Shown: positions 42,801 to 51,140, counted from the first letter of the stretch. The stretch: 64,000 nt of DNA from Amycolatopsis dendrobii (GCF_014145675.1 NZ_JACGZW010000002.1:186001-250000); one strand, 5' to 3'. Numbers and translations: made by a program. Notes: generated by a model from the letters alone, not told the origin.

Positions 42801-42806
42801 GGCTGA
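39792..42806 (+). CDS. NRPS module: condensation-adenylation-carrier
   Basis: A 1004-aa single-module NRPS from GTG 39792 (AAGGAG site). Residues 1-410: condensation/PapA-like domain with HHALMDG (~123-129). Residues 425-905: adenylation domain with A3 YTSGSTGRPKG (~554), A5 variant NADGLTE (normally YGPTE), A7 YRSGDL and A10 NGKID. Residues 925-990: carrier with LLGGDSISLL (Ser ~946). No epimerase, methylase or thioesterase. The A4 segment SLAYVGPYTAVFLPL has Val where α-amino-acid-specific enzymes have the carboxylate-bearing Asp (FD), so an α-amino acid is unlikely to be the substrate. It may release or load an unusual acyl group. Downstream of dead PKS genes, so it may be an orphan. Confidence 0.9.
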   Translation: MAVSEVFTRPISPLEWMRLASPPDSMAIQIVVEGAGSLDVERLRHAVAVAGDACPGARLVRRGRRWVDSGIAPEVRVVAGHAADVPDLINSPALARPLRGDRGRPMTEVVLFPGPTPTMVFRTHHALMDGRGALTWVAEVFAALRGEQGRPAVDAVTEADLLAQAGVEPQPPARRFVDVVLESRAAASRRTGVRLRRSVTGNHPALVAKITEALVRQHDADELICLIPVDLRRHRPQARLTANLSGGLTLPISASMTWQQIHQRLLLALSRNEELASLPTSKAAASILRLPLGLHRATGQLADATLSRRGQAPWHFAITHLGQVELAEFSTADFQARTVYSAPWRGLLVPPTISIIECDRHTEIVLSMDDDPALTARGEQLLDGIVDRLAPPESRLSGGTPDPRYEQGTLVSLFRAAVAAHPDSIALSTDDSEVTFAELDLRVTAVAAELRRRGVRTGDVVGVLAGRSIAAIAAIFGILRAGAAFLPLDTEHPDARLASVLTAAAARVCVVERAHAGRPAVPAGCAALVLEDLPTTTEETVEIAVAPEDLAAVFYTSGSTGRPKGVELEHRNLAGYAGWAIEALGIDADCCFAMFSSLAYVGPYTAVFLPLFAGGRIELATGEPNHVTLRRLLRERGVNCLKVTPSHLELINRLDVRAEGIRLVVFGGERLRSSVAARAQEIFGPECRIFNADGLTEMSGGCTLHRYDPDLDDPARSVPIGRPVRGTVITLHDPNGVAVPEGEVGEMYFAGIQLCRGYHDRPELNKERFVQLADGTRAYRSGDLARMLPGGELEHMGRIDDQIKILGHRIEPTEVAGALEKHDAVVQALVVPHTRDTGHEQTTLCGYVVLSRPVPSAELIAHAASLLPRHLVPSVVLTMAEFPRIANGKIDVKALPDPYPARADAERQTEPLDDIATQVARIWADTLGIGIAEVIRQGDFNLLGGDSISLLAMLASVSRELVRDAGTDFVGASEKVIGNPTLDQVVEMVHELNGPTRSAEHRAG

Positions 42807-42932
42807 TGCCGTCCGGCAGGCTGATCGGAGGGCACGAGTCCGAACAAGGCGAAGCGAGGGCGACCGTTGCCGTCAAGGCGAACACCGAGGGGTTGCCGCC
42901 AGGTCCCCGTACGTGGCTGACGTACGGCTTCC

Positions 42933-44693
42933 TCAGCCGAGTCCGTCCAAGAACGGTCGATGAGCCTTCTGGAACTCCCATTTGTAGTACCGATCCCAGT
43001 TCACCGACCAGGTCATCAATCCTCGCAGCGCGGGTGACGGTCCGCCGCGCAGGGTGTAGGACCCGCAGCCGGTTCCGTGGGCCAGGCAGGTTACGGCGGT
43101 TTGGACTTCGGTCGGGGAGACGTAGCCGTTGCCTGCGCTGACGGCCGCGGGCAGGCCGACGGCGATTTGGTCCTCGCGGAGGCCGGGGAAGGTCTGGCCG
43201 GTGTTCGCGACCTTGAAACCGGACTTCAGCATGTCGGTCATCGCGATCAGGAAGTCCGCGCCGCCCATGGTGTGGTACTGGTTGTCCAATCCCATGACTG
43301 GGCCGGAGTTGTAGTCCTGGACGTGCAGCACCGTGAGGTCGTCGCGCATGGCGTAGATGACCGGCAGGTAGGCCCCGGTTCGGCTGTCGCCGCCGCCCGC
43401 GCCGCCGTAGAACTGGTAGCCCACCTGGACGAAGAAGGTTTCGGGGGCCATCGTCAGGACGAATTTGGCTCCGTAGCGGGCTTTCAAGGTCTTCAGCGCG
43501 GCGATCAAGTTGACGATCACCGGCGTGGTCGGGTTGTGGAAGTCCGTGTCGCCCGAGTTCAGAGACAGGGACTGGCTTTCGAAGTCGACGTCCAGGCCGT
43601 CCAAGCCGTACTTGTCGATGATCGCCGAGACCGAGTTGACGAAGTTGTCGCGGGCGGCGGTGGTCGTGAGCTGGACTTCGCCGTTCTGGCCGCCGATCGA
43701 GATCAGGACCTTCTTGCCTTGCGCCTGCTTCGCGCGGATCGCGGCGATGAAGTCCGCGTCGCTTTCCACGCCGGGGCATTCGGTCGCGGAGCAGCGGTTG
43801 AAGCGGACGTCGCCGGAGGTCACCGAGGTTGGTTCGGCGAAGGCCAGGTCGATGATGTCCCACGCGTTCGGGACGTCGGCGAGCTTCAGGTACCCCGAGC
43901 CGTTCGCGAAGCTTGCGTGGACGTAGCCGATCAGTGCGTGTTTCGGCAGGCCGGCGCTGGTGCAACCGCTGGTGGTCGCGGAAACCGCGGGGGTGTGGGC
44001 GGATTCGGCCTTGTCGTTGTACGCGGTGACCGAGTAGCTGTGCGAGGTGCAGGCGGTCAGGCCGGAAAGCGTCGTGGACGTTCCGGGCACGGTGGCGCGC
44101 AGGGCGTTGTCTTCGTAGACGCGGTAGCCGGTGACGGTGCCCGCGGCTGCGCCCCAGCTCAACGCGATCGACGTGTCGGAGACGGTGCCGACGGTCGGGG
44201 TTCCCGGGACGCCGGGTCCGCCGGGGGTGTCGCCGCCGGGACCGTCGAGGACTACGTCGTCGGCGTAGTACGTGCTGGCGCCGTACCAGCCGTGCAGGTA
44301 CAGCTCAGCGGACGTCTGGTTCGCGGAGGTGGTGAAGGACAGCGAAAGCTGGCTGTACGCGGAGGCGTTGGTCCAAGTGGACGAGCCGCCGGTGACGCCG
44401 AGGTAGACCGGCGCGCCTTGCACCCAGGCGGAAACCGAGTAGGTCGTGCTGGGGCGCACGGACACGGTTTGAGTGCATTGGCCCTGGTCGGAAGCGCCTG
44501 GCGTAACGGCCAGCGCGTAGGTTCCCGAGTGCACCGGCGTCTTCACCGCGGTGCCTGCCGGGCAGGTCCAGCCGGATGTCGAACCGGCTTCGAAACCGGG
44601 GTTGGCGAGCAGGTTCGCCGCCTGCGCCGGCCCGCCGACGACAAGTCCGGCTGCGGCGAGCAGGAGCACGACGAGGAAACGAGCACGCTTCAT
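42933..44693 (-). CDS. Secreted GH18 chitinase with CBM and FnIII domains
   Basis: A 586-aa secreted enzyme. Signal peptide 1-26 (MKRARFLVVLLLAAAGLVVG...AQA), a carbohydrate-binding jelly-roll domain (~27-150; NPGFEAGSTSGW...), an FnIII domain (~160-245; TVSDTSIALSWGAAAGTVTGYRVY), then a GH18 catalytic domain (~255-586) with the DxxDxDxE active site in GLDGLDVDFES (catalytic Glu ~371) and the upstream KVLISIGG strand. It hydrolyses chitin outside the cell. Two DasR-type operators lie 39-74 bases upstream of the start, which fits GlcNAc-responsive repression. It is convergent with the NRPS gene. Confidence 0.96.
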   Translation of the reverse strand: MKRARFLVVLLLAAAGLVVGGPAQAANLLANPGFEAGSTSGWTCPAGTAVKTPVHSGTYALAVTPGASDQGQCTQTVSVRPSTTYSVSAWVQGAPVYLGVTGGSSTWTNASAYSQLSLSFTTSANQTSAELYLHGWYGASTYYADDVVLDGPGGDTPGGPGVPGTPTVGTVSDTSIALSWGAAAGTVTGYRVYEDNALRATVPGTSTTLSGLTACTSHSYSVTAYNDKAESAHTPAVSATTSGCTSAGLPKHALIGYVHASFANGSGYLKLADVPNAWDIIDLAFAEPTSVTSGDVRFNRCSATECPGVESDADFIAAIRAKQAQGKKVLISIGGQNGEVQLTTTAARDNFVNSVSAIIDKYGLDGLDVDFESQSLSLNSGDTDFHNPTTPVIVNLIAALKTLKARYGAKFVLTMAPETFFVQVGYQFYGGAGGGDSRTGAYLPVIYAMRDDLTVLHVQDYNSGPVMGLDNQYHTMGGADFLIAMTDMLKSGFKVANTGQTFPGLREDQIAVGLPAAVSAGNGYVSPTEVQTAVTCLAHGTGCGSYTLRGGPSPALRGLMTWSVNWDRYYKWEFQKAHRPFLDGLG

Positions 44694-44731
44694 TGCGGTT
44701 CCTCCGGTCCGATGCGACCCCCTGGCTAGCT

Positions 44732-44767
44732 ATTGTCTAGACCACTTGCGAAGTTGTCCAGACCTAT
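44732..44767 (-). promoter_or_regulatory. Tandem DasR-type operators (dre) of the chitinase gene
   Basis: Two 16-base sites: ATTGTCTAGACCACTT (44732-44747) and AGTTGTCCAGACCTAT (44752-44767). Both match the GNTCTAGACC-centred direct repeat of actinomycete chitinase promoters, recognised by the GlcNAc-responsive repressor DasR. The 20-base centre-to-centre spacing (two helical turns) is typical. Confidence 0.75.
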
Positions 44768-44787
44768 TGGACCGACGAAAGTCGGGA

Positions 44788-45339
44788 TCAGGCGTTGAGG
44801 TCGAAGCCCTGCACGTACCAGGCTCCCTCGTGCTTCTGAACCTTGAAGGCGAGGCTGAACGAACTCGTGTTGCCGGTGGATCCGATGAGTTCGAGGCTGC
44901 GCAGGGTGCGGCCGTCGAGCTTGACCGCGGTGTCGGGCACGGTGACCTGGTCTCCGGACGTGCTGACCTCGTCCACGGTGACTTTCCCCTGCGGCGGCAA
45001 GGTGACGCCGGGCTTGGCCCAGGCGTCGTGCAGCGACTCGGCGCTCTTGCGCGCCGCGGGGCTCTTGCACAGCGTCTTGGCGTCTTTGCCGGGCGGCAGC
45101 ACCGGAGCGCTGGACAGGCAGGCTTTCTCGTAGTGCTTCTGCAGGATCTGGGTGACCCAGCGTTCGACCGCGGTCTGATAGGCCGGGGCACCGGACGCGG
45201 GCTCCGCTTCGGACGGCTTGGGGGCGGTGCTCGGTGCCGGGGCCGCCGGTCCGGGCGTACCGGCCACGTCGGTCGAGCCGCACGCCGCGAGGCTCAACAG
45301 GATCGCTGGCACCAGGGCGGCGCGTGTCCTTGCCGTCAC
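44788..45339 (-). CDS. Secreted lipoprotein, unknown function
   Basis: A 183-aa lipoprotein: signal sequence MTARTRAALVPAILLSLAAC with lipobox LAAC at 17-20, a Pro/Ala/Thr spacer (21-50), and a small folded domain (VERWVTQILQKHYEKACLSSAP ... GAWYVQGFDLNA) of the NTF2-like type, with three more Cys that may pair. Anchored on the outer face of the membrane. Divergent from the LysR gene at 45564. The binding partner cannot be predicted. Confidence 0.85.
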   Translation of the reverse strand: MTARTRAALVPAILLSLAACGSTDVAGTPGPAAPAPSTAPKPSEAEPASGAPAYQTAVERWVTQILQKHYEKACLSSAPVLPPGKDAKTLCKSPAARKSAESLHDAWAKPGVTLPPQGKVTVDEVSTSGDQVTVPDTAVKLDGRTLRSLELIGSTGNTSSFSLAFKVQKHEGAWYVQGFDLNA

Positions 45340-45563
45340 GGAAAATCCCCTTCGCTGTGCTGGATTACGGGACCAGAGCGTCGGGCCTGGGTGGTGGAGA
45401 GGTCAACTAAATCGGTCGAGGGGTGCCTCATCGGACACCGGTACTGACCTGCGTGTCCGGCGGCGGTGGCGCCTTCGCGGTCGAGTACCGACTCGCGTCG
45501 GTGATTCCCCACGATCTACGGCGTTACAGTGACCAGGCGAGAGGGGCGGCGGCCGGAGGAGTC

Positions 45564-46520
45564 ATGGAGCTGGAACTGCGCCACCTGCGTGCGCTCGTGG
45601 CCATCGCCGACGCGCACAGTCTCGTTCGCGCGGCCAAGGCGTTGCACGTGTCTCAACCGGCGTTGTCCGGGTTGCTGCGGCGCGTCGAACGGTCGGTCGG
45701 CGGGAGTTTGTTCGCACGCTCGCCGACGGGATGTGTGCCGACGCCGCTCGGGGAGGACGTCGTCGCGGACGCGCGCGCGGTGCTGGCGGGGATGTCGGCG
45801 CTGACCGAGCGGGCGGGCGCGCGGCGGGAGCCGGCTGGGGCGATGCGTCTAGGCGGGTACAGCGGGTTTTTGCATCTCGCGTTGGCGAGGTGGTTGCGGG
45901 ATCAGCCGTGGTGTCCCGCGGTCCGAGTGCACGAAGAGCAGGACGAGGCACGGACGTTGGCGGCGCTCGCGGACGGGGAACTGGATCTCGCGCTGGTTTA
46001 TCTTGCGCCGCTTCCGGATCGGATCGTTCCGGACGGCGTCGAGAGTGTCGTCGTGCAGGCGCGGGAGCCGGTTTTCGTGATTCTCGCGGAAGATCATCCG
46101 CTGGCTTCCAGCGGGGAGATACCGCTGGCGGAGCTGGCCGCGTATCCCTGGGCGGACGATCCGCCGTGGACGACGCGGTGGTCGGTGTACTTGCAGGAGG
46201 TCTGCCGGCAGCGCGGGGTCGTGCTCGATCAGCCGCATCGGCCGCAGTGCCTGGCTACGCTGCTGGATTTGGTCCGCGAGGGCATGGCGGTCGCGCCGGC
46301 GTTGGCGACTCGGGAGGATCGCCACGGCGGGATCGTGGTGCGGGCGATCGAGGACGCGCCGCTGTGGCAGGAGCTGCGGTTGTGCTACCGGCCGGGCACG
46401 GCGGTCGCGGACCGGGCAGGCGAGATATCCCGGAAGGTGACCCGGGATTACGCCGACCGGCAGGGGTGCAGTGCCGCGTTCGACCGCTGGTGGCACGCAC
46501 TCCTGCCGGCCGGGGCCTAG
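45564..46520 (+). CDS. LysR-family transcriptional regulator
   Basis: A 318-aa LTTR. The ATG at 45564 has a GGAGGA site and gives a standard N-terminal winged HTH (MELELRHLRALVAIADAHSLVRAAKALHVSQPALSGLLRRVERSVGGSLFARS). The remaining ~230 residues are the periplasmic-binding-protein-like effector domain (LRLGGYSGFLHLALARWL; ELDLALVYLAPLP). LysR regulators usually control the divergent gene; here that is the lipoprotein at 45339, or the convergent secreted protein. The ligand is unknown. Confidence 0.93.
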   Translation: MELELRHLRALVAIADAHSLVRAAKALHVSQPALSGLLRRVERSVGGSLFARSPTGCVPTPLGEDVVADARAVLAGMSALTERAGARREPAGAMRLGGYSGFLHLALARWLRDQPWCPAVRVHEEQDEARTLAALADGELDLALVYLAPLPDRIVPDGVESVVVQAREPVFVILAEDHPLASSGEIPLAELAAYPWADDPPWTTRWSVYLQEVCRQRGVVLDQPHRPQCLATLLDLVREGMAVAPALATREDRHGGIVVRAIEDAPLWQELRLCYRPGTAVADRAGEISRKVTRDYADRQGCSAAFDRWWHALLPAGA

Positions 46521-47404
46521 ACGGTGACGCGCCAGTTGCTGTTCGGCGTCGGCACCTCGAACTGCAGCGACGAGCAGCTGTAGTCACTGGGGTTCGGGTT
46601 GGCGGTCGGCTGCAGCGGCGAGTTCGACTCCGTCGCGGGCGTCCACTGGCCGCCGATGCGCAGTTGCAGCTGGCTGGATTCGAACACCTTGCCCTTGGCG
46701 TCCGAGCAGTAGTACGCCTGGCCGGTCGACGGGTCGACGGTCGAGTACAGCTCGAAGATGTCCCAGCCCTCGTTGAGAGTGCTCTGGTCGCTCCCGCTTT
46801 GCGAGAACAGGTCGTCCCACTTGCCGGTCTTCACGTTGTAGAGCGAGGCGGTCCAGCGGTTGCTGCCCGCGTCGGTCTGGACCTCTTGCACGGTGAACGC
46901 CGGGTGTCCATCCACTGTGGACGTGTAGTTGCCGAGGAACGAGCTGTCCAGCGGGACGACCTTCGCCGGTCCGATCGTCCCGCACCAGTCCCAGGCCCAG
47001 ACCTGACCGCCCTGGTCGAGTCCGTACGCGGTGACGACCTCGATGCAGGAATGGCCGGTCGGCTTGACCGTCGGGGCGTAGACGACGTCCGCGCTGTTGG
47101 AGAGGCGGAGGTCGGGAACGACACTGTGCGTGACGAGAATTCCGTCCGCGCCGCTGGACAACTGCGGTTCAGGGCCCCAGAAGGTGTGCTGCTGCGCGTC
47201 GATCCGCGGCTTGACGGAGCGGCCGGCTTTTTCGCGGCGCAACTGGAGGAACTTGTCCGCGGCGGTCCCGGCGGCGGCTTTCGCGGCGGCCCCGGTCAGC
47301 CCGGGCACCACCCCGCTGTCCGGAGCCGCGGAGACCGGCGGGCTGCCGGCGACGACGGCCGCGGCCGCCAGGGCGGAAGTGAGCAGGGCAAAGAGTTTCC
47401 GCAT
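46517..47404 (-). CDS. Secreted protein of unknown function
   Basis: A 295-aa exported protein with a clear Sec signal (MRKLFALLTSALAAAAVVAGSPPVSAA, cleavage after ~27). The mature part is beta-rich with several Cys (THSCIEV, WDWCGT, AYYCSD, DYSCSS), which may form two disulfides. The Trp/Tyr-rich strands (WDIFELYSTVDPSTGQAYYCS) resemble carbohydrate- or cell-wall-binding proteins, but no named family was identified. It overlaps the end of the LysR gene by 4 bases, convergently. Confidence 0.8.
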   Translation of the reverse strand: MRKLFALLTSALAAAAVVAGSPPVSAAPDSGVVPGLTGAAAKAAAGTAADKFLQLRREKAGRSVKPRIDAQQHTFWGPEPQLSSGADGILVTHSVVPDLRLSNSADVVYAPTVKPTGHSCIEVVTAYGLDQGGQVWAWDWCGTIGPAKVVPLDSSFLGNYTSTVDGHPAFTVQEVQTDAGSNRWTASLYNVKTGKWDDLFSQSGSDQSTLNEGWDIFELYSTVDPSTGQAYYCSDAKGKVFESSQLQLRIGGQWTPATESNSPLQPTANPNPSDYSCSSLQFEVPTPNSNWRVTV

Positions 47405-47593
47405 CGATGCATCTCCTCGTCGTGGGCGAAGGAAACGCGCGGAGGGAAGAGAGTGTCCGTCCGCGGGACACGGATGTTAAGTCGGGATTTTCGTTGCTAG
47501 GCACCGACTTTCGACGGTGTGTTCGGGTCGGCGCAGGTCAGCGGGGGCATAGGTTTTCCCCGGTGCCCAGTGTTATGCCGCCGAGTGGAGCAA

Positions 47594-48133
47594 TCAGCGC
47601 GTGGTGGCCCGGACGCGGATGCGCTCGCCCTGCTTGCCGAACATGCTGAGGATCTCGACCGGACCCTCTCCGGTGCTGCCGAACCAATGCGGGATCCGGG
47701 TGTCGAATTCGGCGACCTCGCCCGCTTTCAGGACGACGTCGTGTTCGCCGAGCACGAGCCTGCCCTTGCCGCTGAGCACGCAGAACCACTCGTGGCCTGG
47801 ATGCGTGCGCGGATCGGGTTCGCATGGGGTGGCGTCGAAGATCATCTTGAGCGATTGCAGCCGGCCGGGTTGCCGGGTGAGCGGCACGACGGTCCGGTCG
47901 CCGCGGGTGACCGGGTGCAGCGGGGCGGTGCCGACCAGTTCGTCCAGCGGGACGCGGTGCGCGCGGGCGATGGGGAGCAGCAGTTCGAGGGTGGCCTTGC
48001 GCTGGCCGGATTCGAGCCGGGAAAGAGTGCTGATGGAGATGCCGGTCGCGTTCGACAGTTCGTCCAGGGTGCGGTTCCGTTGCCGACGGAAATGGCGGAG
48101 CCGGGGGCCGACCGCTGCGATGATGTCCTCCAC
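47594..48133 (-). CDS. XRE-cupin transcriptional regulator
   Basis: A 179-aa two-domain regulator from GTG 48133. HTH_XRE at residues 8-65 (LRHFRRQRNRTLDELSNATGISISTLSRLESGQRKATLELL) and a C-terminal cupin_2 domain at ~100-172 (HPGHEWFCVLSGKGRLVLGEHDVVLKAGEVAEFDTRIPHWFG), with the metal-binding H/E/H pattern. This SutR/PuuR-like architecture regulates catabolic genes, often of the neighbouring transporter. It is divergent from the membrane protein at 48210. Confidence 0.93.
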   Translation of the reverse strand: MEDIIAAVGPRLRHFRRQRNRTLDELSNATGISISTLSRLESGQRKATLELLLPIARAHRVPLDELVGTAPLHPVTRGDRTVVPLTRQPGRLQSLKMIFDATPCEPDPRTHPGHEWFCVLSGKGRLVLGEHDVVLKAGEVAEFDTRIPHWFGSTGEGPVEILSMFGKQGERIRVRATTR

Positions 48134-48209
48134 CGAACCAGCATGACACTCCTGGCCACAGGACTGAACGCAATTAGCCCGGCGGCTATCGGCGATCGAC
48201 CGCGGGCGG

Positions 48210-49208
48210 ATGTTTCGCCTGCTCGGCCGCTCTAGCCTGGTTCGCGTGGTCAGGCAGGCAATCGCACTCTTCTTTCTCGCTCCGCTGGTCGGCGAGTACC
48301 TGCTGGGCAACACGCCGGTGACCGACGTCGGCTCGCTCTTCCTGTTCGCGCCGATGTACGGCGGTGGCGCGCTGCTGATCCGCGAGGTCGCGCGACGCAC
48401 CGGGCGCGGCTGGGCGGCGATCGTCCCGTTCGCGGCGGCGTACGCGCTGCTGGAGGAGGGACCGATCGACATGATGCTGTGGAACCCGGCTTACGGCGGA
48501 TTCGACCTCGCGGCCGTCTACTCCGAAACGTACGTCCCGGCGCTGGGCACGAGTGTTCAGCTGCTTCAGGACGTGCTGACCATGCACCCGGTCTGGAGCA
48601 TCTGCGTGCCGATCGCCATCGTGGAAGCGTTCTGCCGGGACCGCACTCAGCCGTGGCTGGGCAAAGCCGGACTGCCAGTGGTCGCGGTGGTCTTCGCGGC
48701 CGGGTCGGCGGCGTTGTGCGCGATGCAGATCGCCTCGACGGGGTTCGTGGCTTCGGCGGGTCAGCTGGGTTGGGCGGGCGCGGCCGTCGCCGGGTTGGTC
48801 GCGCTGGGATTTTGGCTGGGCAGGAGGCCGGTGCCGCGCCGGGACGGTGCCGCTCCCGCACCCGCGGTCGTGGGGGTCGCGGCGTTCGGGGCGACGAGCC
48901 TGGTGTGGTGCCGGGAATTCCTGCCGGACGGGGTTGCGCAACCGGCGGTCGCGGCGGGCTGGTGCGTGCTGGTCGCGGCGGCAGTTGCGCTGGTGTTCCG
49001 GTGGTGCCGGTCTGCCGGCTGGGGCGCGCCGCACCGGCTCGCGCTCGCCGCGGGTGCGCTGGTCACCTATGTCTGGGTTGGCTGGTTTCACGCGCGGGAC
49101 ATGGACATTCCGCGGACGACCGCCCTGCTGAGCACCATCGGGTACGCCATCGCGGTAGCCGCGTTGCTGCTGGCGGCCTTCAAACGAGCTTCAGCGCACC
49201 GAATCTAG
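48210..49208 (+). CDS. Polytopic membrane protein, unknown function
   Basis: A 332-aa integral membrane protein with about nine hydrophobic helices. The block APMYGGGALLIREVARRTGRGW and the following LLEEGPIDMMLWNP recur in an uncharacterised actinobacterial membrane family; the Glu-Glu/Arg pattern in this block resembles CPBP-type intramembrane proteases, but the second motif of that family is not obvious. The frame begins at GTG/ATG 48210; GTG 48246 is a possible later start. Probably controlled by the divergent XRE-cupin regulator. Confidence 0.75.
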   Translation: MFRLLGRSSLVRVVRQAIALFFLAPLVGEYLLGNTPVTDVGSLFLFAPMYGGGALLIREVARRTGRGWAAIVPFAAAYALLEEGPIDMMLWNPAYGGFDLAAVYSETYVPALGTSVQLLQDVLTMHPVWSICVPIAIVEAFCRDRTQPWLGKAGLPVVAVVFAAGSAALCAMQIASTGFVASAGQLGWAGAAVAGLVALGFWLGRRPVPRRDGAAPAPAVVGVAAFGATSLVWCREFLPDGVAQPAVAAGWCVLVAAAVALVFRWCRSAGWGAPHRLALAAGALVTYVWVGWFHARDMDIPRTTALLSTIGYAIAVAALLLAAFKRASAHRI

Positions 49209-50024
49209 CGCCGCGTTCACGAACGAAGCCACCTGCGGCCGCCGGTCCTGCTCGTTCCAGGCGAGCACCAGCTGACTGGGCGGCGCGTCCCCGATCGGCA
49301 CGCAGACGACGCCCGGCGGGACCTGGTCGACCAGCGATCGCGGCAGTACGCCGACCATCCGCTCCAGCGAGATGAGGTGCAGCAGCTGGACCACGTCCGC
49401 CACCTCCGGGCCGGTTCCGTCGACGCCGGGCACGCCCTTCCACGACGGGAGCGTTTCTCCGTCCAAATCGGACAGCCGGACGGACGCGTGCTGTGCCAGC
49501 CGGTGCGTGCTGGGGACGATGGCCACCCGGTCCTCGGCGTGCAGGGTTTCGTAGGCAAGCCCGGTCAGGTTGTCGAACGGGACGAACAGGAGGCCGACGT
49601 CCGCGCGGCCGCTGAGGAGAAAGTCGGCACGGTCGGCGGGGCCGCTGAAGAGGATGTCGACCTGGTGCGCGTCGGGATGACGGGAGTACTCGGCGAGGAT
49701 TCCGGACAGCAGCCCGGCGTCGCCGCCCGGTTTGAGCACCAGGCGCAGGTGGCTTTCGCCGGCGCGGCGGGCGTTGCGGGCGGCGGCGCTGACCGCGTTG
49801 AGCGCGTGCCGTCCGTGTTCCTGGAGTGCCTCGCCGGCCGCGGTGAGTTCGACGTGGCGGCTCGAGCGGGCGAACAGTTGCACGCCGAGCCGGGTTTCGA
49901 TGCGCTGGATCGCCTTCGAGAGCGCGGGCTGGGCGATCGACAGCCGCACCGCGGCGCGGCCGAAGTGCAGCTCGCTGGCGACTGCCAGGAAGTACTCGAG
50001 TTCGCGCGTCTCCAGTTCAGCCAT
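49191..50024 (-). CDS. LysR-family transcriptional regulator
   Basis: A 277-aa LTTR with a standard N-terminal HTH (LEYFLAVASELHFGRAAVRLSIAQPALSKAIQRIETRLGVQLFARSSRHVELTAAG) and effector domain (LRLVLKPGGDAGLLSGILAEYSRHP; ADVGLLFVPFDNL). Divergent from the 105-aa gene and the SDR operon (start 50095), its likely targets. Overlaps the membrane protein gene convergently by 18 bases. Confidence 0.93.
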   Translation of the reverse strand: MAELETRELEYFLAVASELHFGRAAVRLSIAQPALSKAIQRIETRLGVQLFARSSRHVELTAAGEALQEHGRHALNAVSAAARNARRAGESHLRLVLKPGGDAGLLSGILAEYSRHPDAHQVDILFSGPADRADFLLSGRADVGLLFVPFDNLTGLAYETLHAEDRVAIVPSTHRLAQHASVRLSDLDGETLPSWKGVPGVDGTGPEVADVVQLLHLISLERMVGVLPRSLVDQVPPGVVCVPIGDAPPSQLVLAWNEQDRRPQVASFVNAALDSVR

Positions 50025-50094
50025 GCCTCCAGGTTATCGCCAAATAGCGAATCGGTCTTGGACGTCCAGTCGGCACCGGGGCAAAACTTGAAGC

Positions 50095-50412
50095 ATGATC
50101 ACGCACACGATGATTGTTTCGTTCGACCAGCCGCTCCCCGACAGTGAGCTGGATCAGTACCTCAGCGATATCAAACAGGCCATGCTGGCGACCGGGTTCG
50201 CCGAGTCGGTGCAGACCCGGCGGCACCTGCCGATCCCCGGTGAAGACGCCATCCCGGCGCTCATCGCGACGGCGATCGTCCAGGTCACCCTCGCCGACCT
50301 CGACACGCTGGCCAAGAGCTTCACCGCACCCGAACTGCACGAGGTGATCGAGCGGTGGCAGGCGCGGCATTCGTACCGCGTGGCCTGGGCGAACCACGAG
50401 TCGCTGTCGTGA
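50095..50412 (+). CDS. Small hypothetical protein coupled to an SDR
   Basis: A 105-aa protein with an alpha/beta ferredoxin-like profile (HTMIVSFDQPLPDSELDQYLSDIKQAMLATGFAESVQTRRHLPIP). Its stop overlaps the SDR start (GTGA), so the two are translationally coupled under the divergent LysR regulator. No family was recognised; it could be a small binding or isomerase-like partner of the SDR. Confidence 0.75.
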   Translation: MITHTMIVSFDQPLPDSELDQYLSDIKQAMLATGFAESVQTRRHLPIPGEDAIPALIATAIVQVTLADLDTLAKSFTAPELHEVIERWQARHSYRVAWANHESLS

Positions 50413-51140
50413 ACCGGCGGCGTGGGCTCGTCACCGGTGCGGGCAGCGGGATCGGCCGGGCGGCGGCGATCGAGTTCGCGCGCACCGGGGCAGCGGTGGG
50501 CGTGCTGGACATCGACGCGGCGGCCGCGGCGGAAACCGTCGAATTGATCAAGAAGGACGGCGGGGAAGCGCTCGCCGTACAGGTCGACATCGCCGACGAG
50601 CCGTCAGTGCAGGCCGCGGTCAAGCAGACGGTCGAGGCGTACGGCGGGCTCGACTTCGCGGTGAACAACGCCGGATTGTCGTCGCGCAAACGCGTCGACC
50701 AGTTGACTCTCGCTGAGTTCGAGCGCGTCGTGCAGGTGAATCTGTCCGGGACCTTCCTCTGCATGAAGTACGAACTGCCGCACCTGAAGGGCGGCGCGAT
50801 CGTGAACGTCGCGTCCAACGGCGGGTTGTACGCGATTCCGAACGCGCCGGCTTACGTCGCGGCGAAGCACGGGATCGTGGGCCTGACCAAGGTCGCGGCG
50901 GTCGACTACGCGGCGGACGGCATCCGCGTCAACGCGGTGTGCCCGGGGCCGACGCGGACGCCGGGGTTCGACAAGTGGGCCGGCGACCCCGGAATGATCG
51001 CCCGGCAGGAGGCGATCACTCCGCTCGGCAGGCTGGCCACTCCGGAGGAAGCCGCCGCGGCCGTGGTCTGGCTTTGTTCGGACGCCGCGTCGTACGTCAC
51101 CGGGGCGACGCTGTCGGTCGACGGCGGACGGCGGGCGTAG
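50409..51140 (+). CDS. Short-chain dehydrogenase/reductase
   Basis: A 243-aa classical SDR. TGAGSGIG (residues 9-16) binds the dinucleotide, NNAG marks the active-site strand (~86), and YVAAK (~149) is the catalytic Tyr-Lys pair, with the upstream catalytic Ser region NVASNGG. The C-terminal CPGPTRTPG and DGGRRA ends are normal. The acidic residue after strand 2 (GVLDIDAAAA) favours NAD over NADP. GTG 50409 overlaps the preceding stop. Substrate not predictable. Confidence 0.93.
   Translation: MNRRRGLVTGAGSGIGRAAAIEFARTGAAVGVLDIDAAAAAETVELIKKDGGEALAVQVDIADEPSVQAAVKQTVEAYGGLDFAVNNAGLSSRKRVDQLTLAEFERVVQVNLSGTFLCMKYELPHLKGGAIVNVASNGGLYAIPNAPAYVAAKHGIVGLTKVAAVDYAADGIRVNAVCPGPTRTPGFDKWAGDPGMIARQEAITPLGRLATPEEAAAAVVWLCSDAASYVTGATLSVDGGRRA

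Noticed and set aside
43077..44729. 550-codon plus-strand open frame over the chitinase gene
   Set aside because: It is the antisense shadow of the GH18 gene in high-GC DNA: Val/Gly/Arg-rich, no domains, while the minus strand has signal peptide, CBM, FnIII and catalytic motifs.
45731..47500. 589-codon plus-strand open frame
   Set aside because: It runs across the LysR gene (other frame) and antisense to the secreted-protein gene, with composition typical of shadow frames.
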